Of a DNA stretch of 64,000 nt, positions 45,942 to 55,169 are shown piece after piece. Source of the stretch: Lactiplantibacillus pentosus. GTDB lineage: Bacteria; Bacillota; Bacilli; Lactobacillales; Lactobacillaceae. Under the pieces are notes generated by a model that saw only the letters and a program-made list of their open reading frames with translations, ran no database searches and had not been told where the DNA came from. The stretch is from the NCBI RefSeq assembly GCF_003641185.1, contig NZ_CP032757.1, positions 3,558,108-3,622,107 on the forward strand, written 5' to 3'. Within the stretch, counting starts at the first letter, position 1; each line of letters opens with the position of its first letter. Made by a program: the position numbers and the translations under genes.

Positions 45942-46478
45942 ATGACGAAAGAATTTAAAACGCTAGATGACTTCCTCGGCACCCACTTTATTTACACTTA
46001 CGACAACGGTTGGGAATATGAATGGTACGCGAAAAACGACCACACCGTTGACTACCGGATTCACGGTGGCATGGTCGCAGGTCGGTGGGTCAAGGATCAA
46101 GAAGCGAACATCGTCATGTTGACACCCGGCATTTACAAAGTTGCCTGGACAGAACCAACTGGTACCGATGTCGCCCTTGACTTCTTGCCTAACGAAAACA
46201 AATTAAACGGGACGATTTTCTTCCCTAAGTGGGTCCAAGACCATCCTGAAATCACGGTCACGTTCCAAAACGAACACATTGATTTAATGGAACAGTCTCG
46301 TGAAAAGTACGCGACTTATCCAAAACTAGTTGTTCCAGAATTTGCCCACATCACTTACATGGGTGATGCTGGTCAAAATAACGAAGACGTCATCAGCGAA
46401 GCGCCTTACTCTGGTTTACCAGATGAAATCCGTGCTGGTAAGTACTTTGATGAAAACTATCACCGCGTAAACAAATAA
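45942..46478 (+). CDS. padA: Phenolic acid decarboxylase PadA
   Basis: A 178-aa phenolic acid decarboxylase that converts p-coumaric, ferulic and caffeic acids to vinyl phenols. Family blocks: [58 protein letters not shown] precedes the ATG. A parS site begins on the base after its stop codon. Confidence 0.97.
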   Translation: MTKEFKTLDDFLGTHFIYTYDNGWEYEWYAKNDHTVDYRIHGGMVAGRWVKDQEANIVMLTPGIYKVAWTEPTGTDVALDFLPNENKLNGTIFFPKWVQDHPEITVTFQNEHIDLMEQSREKYATYPKLVVPEFAHITYMGDAGQNNEDVISEAPYSGLPDEIRAGKYFDENYHRVNK

Positions 46479-46494
46479 TGTTTCACGTGAAACA
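46479..46494. promoter_or_regulatory. parS chromosome-partition site
   Basis: TGTTTCACGTGAAACA is an exact fit to the Firmicutes parS consensus TGTTNCACGTGAAACA and a perfect palindrome. It lies about 17.5 kb from the window's origin-proximal end, as expected for ParB/Spo0J loading sites. Confidence 0.88.
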
Positions 46495-46662
46495 TTGTCG
46501 AGAACAATTGGGCACAGTAGCGATAACGGGACTAAGCTTACCCGTAGCATCAGCCTTGCGACCCTAAGCACCAATTTTGCTGGTTAGAATCACTTGAGTT
46601 CTGCAGTCGACCTGCTTAGCAGTTATCCCGCTTGTTTCACACCCATAACGTCAACACCCCAA

Positions 46663-46708
46663 AAAAGCCGTTCAAGGATTGTTTCACAACAACCCTTGAA
46701 CGGCTTTT
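46663..46708. terminator. Convergent terminator between padA and the hydratase gene
   Basis: AAAAGCCGTTCAAGG / CCTTGAACGGCTTTT, a 15-bp stem usable from both strands. Confidence 0.9.
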
Positions 46709-46729
46709 GACCTAGGCCAGTAATTCCAC

Positions 46730-47533
46730 TTATCCTTCGTCTGTCACATCTAGTGCGACTTGTCCCAGTCCACAATCAAAGTCGGCCTGCCAGTGCCCCG
46801 TAGTTAAATGTGGCGGTAAGACGAACGTTCCTGATGAGACGCGTTGGCCGGCAGTAAGTGTCTTGCCCTGCTCAGCTAACTTGCTGACTAACCACTGCAA
46901 GGACTTGAGTGGATTGCCTAACACTTCGCTCGCTTGACCCGTTTTGACCGTCTCGCCATCATGGACGAGGGTACATTTCGGCATTGCGACCGCGTCGACG
47001 GAAGCAAACCGCTTGTCGGTATCTTCTTCCGTCCCGTAGACCACTAACCCACCAACGGCTGCATCAGCTACCACTAGGTTCTTTGGTAAGTCTGGGAACC
47101 AGTCACTAAACCGAGAATCCGGTAATTCTAGGCCAGGTGCCACCGTGGTTTTATGCCATAAATCAGTTAATGAATCAGTGGCACTCAAATCTTCCTTGGC
47201 CTTAAAGACAAGTTCGACTTCAACGAGTGGATCCATCAATTGACCCCGTCGAACTGTGGTAGGTGCTGCAAGGAAATGATCCGCGACTTGCGCACCATAG
47301 AGTGGTGTATGCGCATCAAACATCTTCTGGGTTTCAGCACTAGTTAATGAGACTTTGTAGCCGCCAACGGGTTGCTGTTTTAACGCCGTCAGTTCAGCTT
47401 GAACGCGGTATGCGGCGTCCTCATCGGCGACACTGGTTGCATAATCCGCCATCGTTAAGGCGTGTTGGGTTTGATAGGCATCAAATAATTGTTGTGCGAC
47501 TTGCGTTTCTGTTTCTGTTGTTGTGGTTGTCAT
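46730..47533 (-). CDS. MhpD-like 2-keto-4-pentenoate hydratase family protein
   Basis: A 267-aa fumarylacetoacetate-hydrolase-fold protein of the MhpD/4-oxalocrotonate decarboxylase group (QPVGGYKVSLTSAETQKMF, MDPLVEVELVF, LPDSRFSDWFPD). Such enzymes act on 2-oxo-4-enoates from aromatic catabolism; closeness to padA may be incidental. ATG 47533 is 8 bases after GGAGG. Its leader carries a T-box, a small ORF and six TATGTGT copies. Confidence 0.82.
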   Translation of the reverse strand: MTTTTTETETQVAQQLFDAYQTQHALTMADYATSVADEDAAYRVQAELTALKQQPVGGYKVSLTSAETQKMFDAHTPLYGAQVADHFLAAPTTVRRGQLMDPLVEVELVFKAKEDLSATDSLTDLWHKTTVAPGLELPDSRFSDWFPDLPKNLVVADAAVGGLVVYGTEEDTDKRFASVDAVAMPKCTLVHDGETVKTGQASEVLGNPLKSLQWLVSKLAEQGKTLTAGQRVSSGTFVLPPHLTTGHWQADFDCGLGQVALDVTDEG

Positions 47534-47548
47534 AGGCGTAACCTCCGT

Positions 47549-47708
47549 TATGTGTTTGATCATTGACTAATGCTTATGTGTCTCTACTATGTGTTGCGTT
47601 CGCAAAATCGACTGACTATGTGTTGAAATCGTTCCTAAATCGTTTCGTTTGTGATGACTTCATTTGCTAATTATGTGTCGCATGACTGCGATTGATTGAT
47701 CTATGTGT
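47549..47708. repeat. Cluster of six TATGTGT heptamers upstream of the hydratase gene
   Basis: TATGTGT starts at 47549, 47575, 47588, 47617, 47672 and 47702. In the transcript each reads ACACAUA, mostly followed by G or A. The cluster fills the untranslated gap between the small ORF and the hydratase start. The function is unknown. Confidence 0.7.
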
Positions 47709-47733
47709 TACAAGAACCTGCGAGAATGCGGTG

Positions 47734-47844
47734 CTAAATGCCGCTGTTAGCTTCTCGTCTTATCTGAGGAGCTGCTGCTCCCGTGCGACTAATTGCCGTT
47801 GCCCACACTGATTGGCAATTAGCCACCAGAATGTCCGATTCCAT
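47734..47844 (-). CDS. Small ORF (36 aa) directly after the T-box
   Basis: MESDILVANCQSVWATAISR opens a 36-codon frame ending ANSGI. A strong GGTGAGGAG site sits at proper spacing, and the frame begins 28 bases after the T-box terminator. I do not recognise it. It may be a leader peptide or a real small protein. Confidence 0.5.
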   Translation of the reverse strand: MESDILVANCQSVWATAISRTGAAAPQIRREANSGI

Positions 47845-47867
47845 ACTCCTCACCACCTTTAAATAAT

Positions 47868-48160
47868 AAAAGACGCCCTTTAACTAACTCCAACGAGTTA
47901 ATTAAAGGACGTCCAGAACGGGTTACCACCTTTATTCGCGACTACTTCACAATAGTCACCTTAGTACGTACAGCAAATGCGATACGCCGGTACATTAATG
48001 GGTACCATCCAACGCCTTCTCCAAATAATTTCGGGGCGCGACTCCAAGGTGATCTATGTTAAGTGGTATTGACTGCCTTGCACCAATCTACAGCTCGCTA
48101 ACTAACCGGCTTAACACCGTTCCTTATCACGGTCTTTAATCTAAATTTAATTAATGATTA
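47868..48160 (-). ncRNA. T-box riboswitch leader (minus strand)
   Basis: The T-box sequence AAAGGTGGTAACCCG is at 47933-47919. The terminator stem spans 47913-47872 and is followed by TTTTATTATT. Stem I shows AGCGAG and the distal GGTGCAAG. A promoter precedes it. If the helices are GTTAAG / CTTAAC and AAGG / CCTT, the specifier would be AUC (Ile), which agrees with the UGGU tRNA-end pairing; this reading is tentative. Confidence 0.85.
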
Positions 48161-48161
48161 G

Positions 48162-48190
48162 AGTTTAGCGCCGTAAAATCAGAATGTCAA
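48162..48190 (-). promoter_or_regulatory. Promoter of the T-box/hydratase transcript
   Basis: On the minus strand a perfect -35 TTGACA (48190-48185) is 17 bases from -10 TAAACT (48167-48162). Confidence 0.7.
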
Positions 48191-48267
48191 CCCCAAAATT
48201 AAAAATAAATTATATTTCACATTGGACTAACATTCAAACGCCAATCGGCAGGTGTCACTAACACCAG

Positions 48268-48735
48268 CTAGTTGTTTTCCAAATCGACCAACGCAATATA
48301 TTGCTCCGTATGCGTGTCCCGTAGCGTGTAATTTGGCGGTAACGCGTCCGCGTCAGCCTTAACGATTTGAAAGCCGACCTTGGCATAAAATCGCAACGCA
48401 TTTTCGTTAGCCATGACGCATTTCAACGTCAGTGGTTCCGTGGCGTACTGGCGCATTTCGGTCAACAAACGCTCGCCAACTTTGAGATGGCGAAAATCCG
48501 GTGCGACGAACAATAAATGAATGAAATTAGCCAGTCGGTACAATGAGCAGAAGCCAGCGCGCTGGCCATCGACCCACGCCACCAAGACAAATTCGCCGCG
48601 ACTGTCATAGTCAAAATCCTGTAACTTAGGATCTGTGACCCACGGAAACTCTTGCTGGCGGTCGACTAAGTAAATTTCAGCTAACGCCGCCCGGTCAGCG
48701 TCTGTCGCCGGTTTGATCTCAATTCGTTTCCTCAT
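48268..48735 (-). CDS. GNAT-family N-acetyltransferase
   Basis: A 155-aa GNAT domain (LFVAPDFRHLKVGERLLTEM is the acetyl-CoA loop; NENALRFYAKVGFQIV is the C-terminal motif). ATG 48735 follows GGAGG by 7 bases. The substrate is unknown. Confidence 0.85.
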   Translation of the reverse strand: MRKRIEIKPATDADRAALAEIYLVDRQQEFPWVTDPKLQDFDYDSRGEFVLVAWVDGQRAGFCSLYRLANFIHLLFVAPDFRHLKVGERLLTEMRQYATEPLTLKCVMANENALRFYAKVGFQIVKADADALPPNYTLRDTHTEQYIALVDLENN

Positions 48736-48882
48736 CTTGTGCCTCCCCCATTTGATTATTTTCATTATGACGGTAGTCGCTAGCAATTACAACCGTTTAC
48801 TTAGCCAACAATGCTAGCTTTCCCCCACCAATAAGCGGTATAATGTTAGGCAATACTTTCACCAAATGAAAGCGGGGAAAAA

Positions 48883-49761
48883 ATGAAAACCGCAATTGTT
48901 ACGGATAGTGCCAGTTACCTATCAGCGGCCGACGTTGAAAAGTATGATATTCACGTCGTTCCAATTACTGTTATTTTTGGCCAACAGACTTATTTAGAAA
49001 ACGTCGAAATCACTTCCAAAGAATTTTACGAACGCATGCGAACGGCACCAGAACTGCCAACGACCACTCAGATCACACTGGGACAAATGCAAACGATGTA
49101 CGACCAACTCGCAGCAGCGGGCTACGACGCCGTCATCAGTATTCATTTATCATCTGGTATCACTAGCTTCATCACCAATCTCGAGAGTTATCTCCCGAAC
49201 GTGACGAACATCAAAGTCTATCCCTTCGACTCCCTGATTACCGCCGCCGGTGAAGCCGACATGGTGCTCTTAGCTGCCAAACTGGTGGCTGCGGGTTACA
49301 CACCCGAACAAGTCATCGAACAGCTTAAGAAAATTCGTGAAACGACGGATGTTTACTTCGTTGTCGATAACTTAAGCCATTTGGTTCGCACGGGTCGCCT
49401 CTCGAACGCTTCCGGGCTCGTCGGCAATTTATTGCGCATCAAACCCGTCTTGACGTTCCAAGATGGCAAAATCGTCGCCATCCAGAAAGAGCGGACGATG
49501 CGTCGTGCTTACACCGCCATTAAGGCCAAGTTAGCCGCAGCCATTGACGCTGCCGACTACCCACTGCGCGTGACGATTGAAAATGGGAACAATCCGAAGC
49601 TGCAAGCCGAATGGACGGCTGATTTAAAAGCCAGCTTCCCAGACCTCACGATCGACGAAGGTGAAATCGGTCCGGTCACGTTGGCGAAGGCGTCATGGGC
49701 CTCATCTGGGCACGTGATTGGGAAAAATGGCCGCTGGATAATTAAACGACATGCCGTCTAA
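48883..49761 (+). CDS. DegV/FakB-family fatty-acid-binding protein
   Basis: A 292-aa DegV protein. The N-terminal KTAIVTDSASYLS, the motif PTTTQITLGQM and the C-terminal block GPVTLAKASWAS fit the family. FakB-type members present fatty acids to the kinase FakA. It is monocistronic with a weak GGGG ribosome site. Confidence 0.9.
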   Translation: MKTAIVTDSASYLSAADVEKYDIHVVPITVIFGQQTYLENVEITSKEFYERMRTAPELPTTTQITLGQMQTMYDQLAAAGYDAVISIHLSSGITSFITNLESYLPNVTNIKVYPFDSLITAAGEADMVLLAAKLVAAGYTPEQVIEQLKKIRETTDVYFVVDNLSHLVRTGRLSNASGLVGNLLRIKPVLTFQDGKIVAIQKERTMRRAYTAIKAKLAAAIDAADYPLRVTIENGNNPKLQAEWTADLKASFPDLTIDEGEIGPVTLAKASWASSGHVIGKNGRWIIKRHAV

Positions 49762-50119
49762 TTCGCGTTCGCTGTCACCAAGCTTGAACACGGCGGACTA
49801 GCACGTCCAGCGGAACCAGCAATGCCGTCAAAAATCGGACGGCTTGAAAATGTAGCCGCGCCAGGTGCCCGGCTCACGCCTGGTTTACAGCACTCATCCG
49901 GAGCTGTACTGGTCTTTTCAGCCAGCTCCAGCAATCAACTAAATCAATTAAGTATGACAAAACGGCGCTTCAAGAATTTGATTTCTTGAAGCGTCGTTTT
50001 TAGCGTCTAGTCTCTGGTCATAAACGATCAGTCAAACGGTTAATCGCTAGTCGACCCAGCCATGCGCGGTGATCTAAAATCACCATGCCACCTGGCCGCA
50101 TTCGGCTAGCGATTCCGCC
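49762..50119. other. Intergenic region with a DegV terminator
   Basis: About 360 bases with no credible gene. The hairpin GCGCTTCAAGAAA / TTTCTTGAAGCG at about 49964-49993, flanked by AAAACG and CGTTTTTA, is a terminator. Confidence 0.6.
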
Positions 50120-50554
50120 TTACTTCCGCTTTTTACCCTTTTTCTTTTTCTTCTTTTTACTCGTCTTCTTCGGTGCTGGGTCTTGCGCTTTAGCCTGAGA
50201 TTTGGCTAACAACTTATGTGCCTTTTTGACCAACTTGGCGCGTTGCGTCTGATCTAGCTGCTCCCACAAGGTGACTAACTCGGGGTCCACGGCGGGCGTC
50301 GGTGTCACCGCAACTGGAATCGGCGCCGCTTCTGGCGTCGGTTGCGTGGCCACATCACTCGTCCCCACCAGCCAGTCTGGCGACACGTTGAGAACGCCCG
50401 CTAACGTCACGACCTTATCGTGTTTCGCGACATATTTGTTGCTCAACCACTGACTAATTGAAGAGCGCCCGATTCCCGTTTGCTTGGACAACTGGGCTGA
50501 CGTCAGGTTCGCTTGTTGCATGGCTTGTTTTAATCGGTCTGCAAAAATTCCCAT
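50120..50554 (-). CDS. XRE-family helix-turn-helix protein with poly-lysine tail
   Basis: 144 aa. The N-terminal lambda-repressor-type domain (LKQAMQQANLTSAQLSKQTG, then IGRSSISQWLSNKYVAKH) is followed by a Pro/Ala-rich linker. The C-terminal run is almost all lysine (KKTSKKKKKKKGKKRK), likely a non-specific DNA- or RNA-binding tail. It lies just downstream of pepC in the same direction (12-base gap), suggesting cotranscription. Confidence 0.82.
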   Translation of the reverse strand: MGIFADRLKQAMQQANLTSAQLSKQTGIGRSSISQWLSNKYVAKHDKVVTLAGVLNVSPDWLVGTSDVATQPTPEAAPIPVAVTPTPAVDPELVTLWEQLDQTQRAKLVKKAHKLLAKSQAKAQDPAPKKTSKKKKKKKGKKRK

Positions 50555-50566
50555 AATCTCGTCCTC

Positions 50567-51883
50567 CTAGTGCAACGGGTCCCATGCGGGCAGCCGTTGC
50601 GCGCGTTCGTTGACTAACACTTGAAATTCTGGTGCTAAGAACTGTTTGTGGACCACCACTTCATAGACGTAGGCGTCAAACCAATCTTGGCTCATCACGA
50701 AGTAGCCCTGTTTACCGACCTTTTCGCCCCAACTATTCTCGACTTTCCACTTGGTTGGCGTATCTGCCACCAAATCAACACCGGTGAGCGTCATCGCATG
50801 ACTGACCTCACCGTCGCCAGTCAATAGCCGTTGGGCCTTGGTCAAATGGTCGTTGACCCCGAATAACTGCCCCGTTTCAAACAAGTGGGCATCCAGATAC
50901 CCGGTCTGGCGATCCATCTGCCGCAAGACATCGTTGCCGAACCAGACCGTCTCGCCGGCCTTCAATTGCTGTACCGCAACATCCGTCAGGACCCCCATAT
51001 CGACGTTCAAGAATTCGATTGGTTTACCACCGATGACGTTATCTTCGTCAGGCAGGCTGTATAAGCGATTGAACGGCTTATCAGGCGAGTTCGTCACGAC
51101 AACGTAATCATCCAGGTCAGTGTCAAAATAATCTTGATAGAATTGTTGCGGCGTCAGATCCGTCAGCCGATGATACTGCTGATCATCGTCGCGATAGGCC
51201 AAGTCAAAGCTAGTCGGCGGTTCACCGAAAGAATACGCCGTTATCCGGTAGACAGCCTGCAACATCGACTTTTCGAGTGATTGCAGCTCTGCCTCGTTAG
51301 CGCCGTCCATGACCAACTGCCGTAATTTCAAGCCGTCTTTGCGTAATTGCCGCGATAGCACAGCTTGAAAAGCAGCGGTATTTTCAGTGTTGAACGTTTC
51401 CGGCATCGCACTCGTTGGCACAACGCCGTACTTCTGAACTAAGCTCGCAGCCATCGCCCACTGACCACCATCTTCGCCAGGATTGTCGAACAAGAATTGG
51501 ACTAAACGGTCGCTAATTGGCTGCCGCGCCGTTTGTTCAACGTTGCGATAAAACGTGTTGGCCCGTTCGATCTTATCCCAGAAAAATAAATAACTTTGTG
51601 ACAATTCGAAATCCTTCACGTGATACTTCGTCGCGAATTTGTGTCGCAGGGTATTCAGTAACGAGAACTCCCAGCAGCGACCACTACTCTTTTGATTACT
51701 AACCTTACCTGTCGGAACTTCGATTGAAAACGTCCGGTCTAAGCGACTTGCCGCCTGATTATCAAAACTTGCGGCTTTGATGCCATTTTTGGTGATGGCG
51801 CGCGTTAGTACCGGCGCCATCCGATCATCTGCGTGCGTTGTCCGTAATGCGGCAAGCGCGGCGGGTGTTAATTCAGTTGCCAT
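50567..51883 (-). CDS. pepC: C1-family cysteine aminopeptidase PepC
   Basis: A 438-aa bleomycin-hydrolase-type aminopeptidase. The catalytic Cys70 is in SGRCWEFSLLN, the His is in VSHAMTLTGVD and the Asn is in KVENSWGEKVG. It trims N-terminal residues from imported peptides in the cytoplasm. ATG 51883 follows GGAGG by 9 bases; the longer frame has no site. Confidence 0.94.
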   Translation of the reverse strand: MATELTPAALAALRTTHADDRMAPVLTRAITKNGIKAASFDNQAASRLDRTFSIEVPTGKVSNQKSSGRCWEFSLLNTLRHKFATKYHVKDFELSQSYLFFWDKIERANTFYRNVEQTARQPISDRLVQFLFDNPGEDGGQWAMAASLVQKYGVVPTSAMPETFNTENTAAFQAVLSRQLRKDGLKLRQLVMDGANEAELQSLEKSMLQAVYRITAYSFGEPPTSFDLAYRDDDQQYHRLTDLTPQQFYQDYFDTDLDDYVVVTNSPDKPFNRLYSLPDEDNVIGGKPIEFLNVDMGVLTDVAVQQLKAGETVWFGNDVLRQMDRQTGYLDAHLFETGQLFGVNDHLTKAQRLLTGDGEVSHAMTLTGVDLVADTPTKWKVENSWGEKVGKQGYFVMSQDWFDAYVYEVVVHKQFLAPEFQVLVNERAQRLPAWDPLH

Positions 51884-52085
51884 ATTTACCAGCCTCCATT
51901 GTAGCCCTATTACCAGTTTAGCCTTCATTCTAGGCCTATTAGATAGCGATTTCAATTTAGATGCAAGTTTTTGTTTACTTTTCTGAATTTTATTAGTTAT
52001 TTTATACAGGCACCATTTTTCAAATTAGTAATAATCACCAATAGACGCGTTTTGCTCGTTGTTATTAAGCCTGCATGCCAATAAA

Positions 52086-52117
52086 AAAAGGCGCTGCCCA
52101 CCGTGAGCAACACCTGT
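52086..52117 (-). terminator. Terminator after the signal peptidase gene
   Basis: On the minus strand GGTGTTGC pairs with GCAGCGCC through G-U pairs and is followed by TTTTTTT. Confidence 0.75.
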
Positions 52118-52123
52118 TGATAA

Positions 52124-52711
52124 TTAATAGCTGATTGAATTGACGTTGTGGCGCTTCGTACTACTGGAGTCCCAAAATGGCACCTTGACCACGCCGAGCA
52201 CTTTGCTAGCGGGAACGAAGCCCCAGTAGCGACTGTCGTTGGAGACCGAGCGATGATCACCGAGCACAAAGTACGTGTTTTTCGGGACCTTGGTCGTCTT
52301 TAACCGCCAACTATAGCGCGTCGACAAGGTATTCAAGGTCCAGTTGGTCGTGCCCTGTGTCCGCTCATATTGACTAATGAACTGTTGCGGGACTAGCTTA
52401 CCGTTCACATATAGCTTGCCGTTCTGAGACTTGACAGTATCGCCAGGCATCCCGACCACTCGTTTGACATACTTGACCGATTTCGACCGCGCATCTGGAT
52501 CGACATGGTACGCATTAAATACGATCACGCTCAAATGCCGAATCTTGGCAGTCTTGACCACGGCGACCCGTTCATTATTATCCAGATTAGGTTCCATTGA
52601 TGGGCCGTCCACCCGCACCATCGTAAATATATAATGGCGAATCACCATGGCGACCAGTAAGCCGACCACGATCGGTAACACCCAACTCATAATGCTTTTA
52701 ACAGTTTTCAT
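52124..52711 (-). CDS. lepB: Type I signal peptidase
   Basis: A 195-aa membrane-anchored protease with one N-terminal helix (residues about 8-30). The catalytic Ser38 is in VDGPSMEPNL, the general-base Lys83 is in YVKRVVGMPGDTV, and the box VLGDHRSVSNDSRYWGFV follows. It cleaves signal peptides of exported proteins. Confidence 0.95.
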   Translation of the reverse strand: MKTVKSIMSWVLPIVVGLLVAMVIRHYIFTMVRVDGPSMEPNLDNNERVAVVKTAKIRHLSVIVFNAYHVDPDARSKSVKYVKRVVGMPGDTVKSQNGKLYVNGKLVPQQFISQYERTQGTTNWTLNTLSTRYSWRLKTTKVPKNTYFVLGDHRSVSNDSRYWGFVPASKVLGVVKVPFWDSSSTKRHNVNSISY

Positions 52712-53237
52712 CCAACGTTCTCCCTTACCCCACGCTTAACCTTCAATTATTATAGTCCAATCGACACGGCTTGTCTGGAATCGATGACCCCTTTAAAAAG
52801 ATTTTATAAGTTCACTAATGACGGCCGTCAATTAATTCCGATGTGTGGAAGTCGTTTGGCTGCAAACCAGCAGACCGGACGATCATCTTGCTACGGCTGA
52901 AAACATGGTTTGGCAATCACCACACCACGGGCTTTGACGTCAATTTCAGGTTAGCATCCGTAACCCCCGTAGCCCCGTTCAAACGAGAAATTAGCAGGCC
53001 CTTCCAATTCTAGTGCTTCGTCCGACAAACAGCCCTTTAGGCGAACGACAAAAAAGCCGTTCCAAGAATCACGCGGCACCCACGCACCAGTCATAATTCT
53101 TGAAACGACTTATTTTAGTTTTACATTAATTCTTGGTCTTTCGCACTAACTTTTGATTTTCGCACTGATTCCTAGCGCAAGCACCACTGATTCAACACGA
53201 CCCAGAATTCAGGTCACCAGCGCTTATCAGCTTAAGC
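52712..53237. other. Intergenic region between mnmG and signal peptidase genes
   Basis: 525 bases with no credible ORF. At 53055-53105 the arms CGTT-CCAAGAAT / ATTCTTG-AAACG form a long imperfect hairpin, perhaps the mnmG terminator. I see nothing else. Confidence 0.5.
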
Positions 53238-55151
53238 TTAGTCCTTAACCTTCGCAATCCGGCCCTGTTGAATGTAAACACTCAAGATTGCAATATCAGC
53301 GGGATTAACGCCACTGATTCGCGATGCTTGCGCAATCGTGGTCGGTTGAATCTTCTTCAGCTTTTGATGGGCTTCAGTCGCGAGACCGTCAATGGCGTCA
53401 TAGTCGATCCGGTCTGGAATCTTCTTAGCTTCCATCTTCTTCAAACGTTCAACGCGTTCTTCCGCTTTTTCGATGTAACCTGCGTATTTGATTTGAATTT
53501 CAACTTGTTCAATGATGTGGCGTTCCAATGGTTCTGGCGCCGCTGGAATGAATTTCATCAAATCAGCGTACCGCACTTCTGGCCGCTTTAAGAAATCAGC
53601 AGCCAGAACCCCATCTTTCAGCTCACCAGAATTGTGGGCCCGTAAGAAGGCATTGACGTCATCGTTAGGTTTGATGCGGATTTTGCCCAAACGGTCAAGT
53701 TCGTCTTTGATTGCTTGCCGCTTTGCTTCAAAAGCCGCATACCGGTCGTCGTCAATCAAACCTAATTCACGACCCTTGTCCGTCAATCGTAAGTCAGCGT
53801 TATCGTGACGCAAGATCAACCGATATTCGGCCCGACTCGTTAACAGCCGGTAAGGTTCGTTGGTCCCCTTCGTTACCAGATCATCAATCATGACCCCGAT
53901 GTAGGCATCGCTACGCTTCAAGGTGAATTGACCCCGGTCGAGTGCCCGCAAACCGGCGTTGATACCGGCCATCAAGCCTTGACCAGCGGCTTCTTCATAA
54001 CCGGACGTCCCGTTCGTTTGACCAGCAGTATACAAGTTCTTGATGAGCTTCGTTTCCAGCGTGGCCTTTAATTGATAAGGGGCGACGACATCGTATTCGA
54101 TCGCATAACCCGGCCGCATCATTTCAGCATCTTCCAACCCCTTGATGGAGTGTAAGATTCGTTGTTGAACTTCTTCTGGCATCGACGTTGACAACCCTTG
54201 AACGTACCATTCGTCCGTATTCCGGCCTTCTGGTTCCAAGAAGAGTTGGTGGCGCTTCTTATCCGCGAACCGCACGATTTTATCTTCGATCGATGGGCAG
54301 TAACGCGGACCGACACCTTCAATGACACCCGTAAACATCGGTGCCCGGTCTAAGTTTTCCCGAATGATCTTGTGCGTCGTCTCGTTGGTATACGTTAACC
54401 AGCAAGATAACTGGTGCTTTAAATCAAGGTAGTCTTCATCCTTCGTTTCAAAACTAAAGTGATGGGGTTCTGGATCACCGGGTTGTTCTTCGGTGACACT
54501 GTAATCGATCGTATTGCCATCGACCCGTGGTGGCGTCCCGGTCTTAAACCGTTCCAGCTTGAAGCCTAAGCGTTCCAAGTCACCGGATAGCTTCATTGCC
54601 GGTTGTGAGTTGTTTGGACCAGATGAATACATTAATTCACCAATGATGATTTTCCCACGCGCAGCCGTTCCAGTCGTCAACACGACACTCTTGGCACGAT
54701 AATGGGCCCCCGTATTCGTGATGACCCCTTTGCAGACGCCATCTTCGACGATCAAACCATCAACGATGCCTTGGCGTAACGTCAGGTTAGGTTCACGTTC
54801 GATCGTATGCTTCATTTCTGAGTGGTACGCATGCTTATCAGCTTGGGCCCGCAATGCACGGACAGCGGGACCCTTACCCGTATTGAGCATCCGCATCTGA
54901 ACGTAAGTCTTATCGATGTTGCGGCCCATCTCGCCACCTAACGCATCGATTTCACGAACAACGATCCCCTTCGCCGGGCCACCGACGGACGGGTTACATG
55001 GCATGAATGCCACCATATCCAGGTTAATGGTCATTAAAAGTGTCCGGTTTCCCATCCGGGCAGCGGCTAGTGCAGCTTCTGAACCGGCATGACCAGCACC
55101 AACGACGATCACATCATAGTCGCGGCCCTGATACTGCTTTACTTCTGTCAT
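53238..55151 (-). CDS. mnmG: tRNA U34 carboxymethylaminomethyl-modification protein MnmG
   Basis: A 637-aa FAD-dependent enzyme ([34 protein letters not shown]). It works with MnmE to modify wobble uridine in tRNA. Full length. It lies 18 bases after mnmE in the conserved origin-proximal order. Confidence 0.98.
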   Translation of the reverse strand: MTEVKQYQGRDYDVIVVGAGHAGSEAALAAARMGNRTLLMTINLDMVAFMPCNPSVGGPAKGIVVREIDALGGEMGRNIDKTYVQMRMLNTGKGPAVRALRAQADKHAYHSEMKHTIEREPNLTLRQGIVDGLIVEDGVCKGVITNTGAHYRAKSVVLTTGTAARGKIIIGELMYSSGPNNSQPAMKLSGDLERLGFKLERFKTGTPPRVDGNTIDYSVTEEQPGDPEPHHFSFETKDEDYLDLKHQLSCWLTYTNETTHKIIRENLDRAPMFTGVIEGVGPRYCPSIEDKIVRFADKKRHQLFLEPEGRNTDEWYVQGLSTSMPEEVQQRILHSIKGLEDAEMMRPGYAIEYDVVAPYQLKATLETKLIKNLYTAGQTNGTSGYEEAAGQGLMAGINAGLRALDRGQFTLKRSDAYIGVMIDDLVTKGTNEPYRLLTSRAEYRLILRHDNADLRLTDKGRELGLIDDDRYAAFEAKRQAIKDELDRLGKIRIKPNDDVNAFLRAHNSGELKDGVLAADFLKRPEVRYADLMKFIPAAPEPLERHIIEQVEIQIKYAGYIEKAEERVERLKKMEAKKIPDRIDYDAIDGLATEAHQKLKKIQPTTIAQASRISGVNPADIAILSVYIQQGRIAKVKD

Positions 55152-55169
55152 TACAATTTCCTCCTACCA

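Noticed and set aside
46626..46690. Further GTTTCAC sequences near parS considered as second parS sites
   Set aside because: Only the half site is present; the GTGAAAC half is missing.
47719..47760. A hairpin inside the hydratase leader considered as a terminator
   Set aside because: The GCGG / CCGC stem has no T run on the minus strand and overlaps the small ORF end.
49780..49925. GC-rich tract after degV considered as a fourth copy of the structured repeat
   Set aside because: It lacks the GACAACGCTGGAAC and GAGCATTGTCAG blocks and shows no matching helices.
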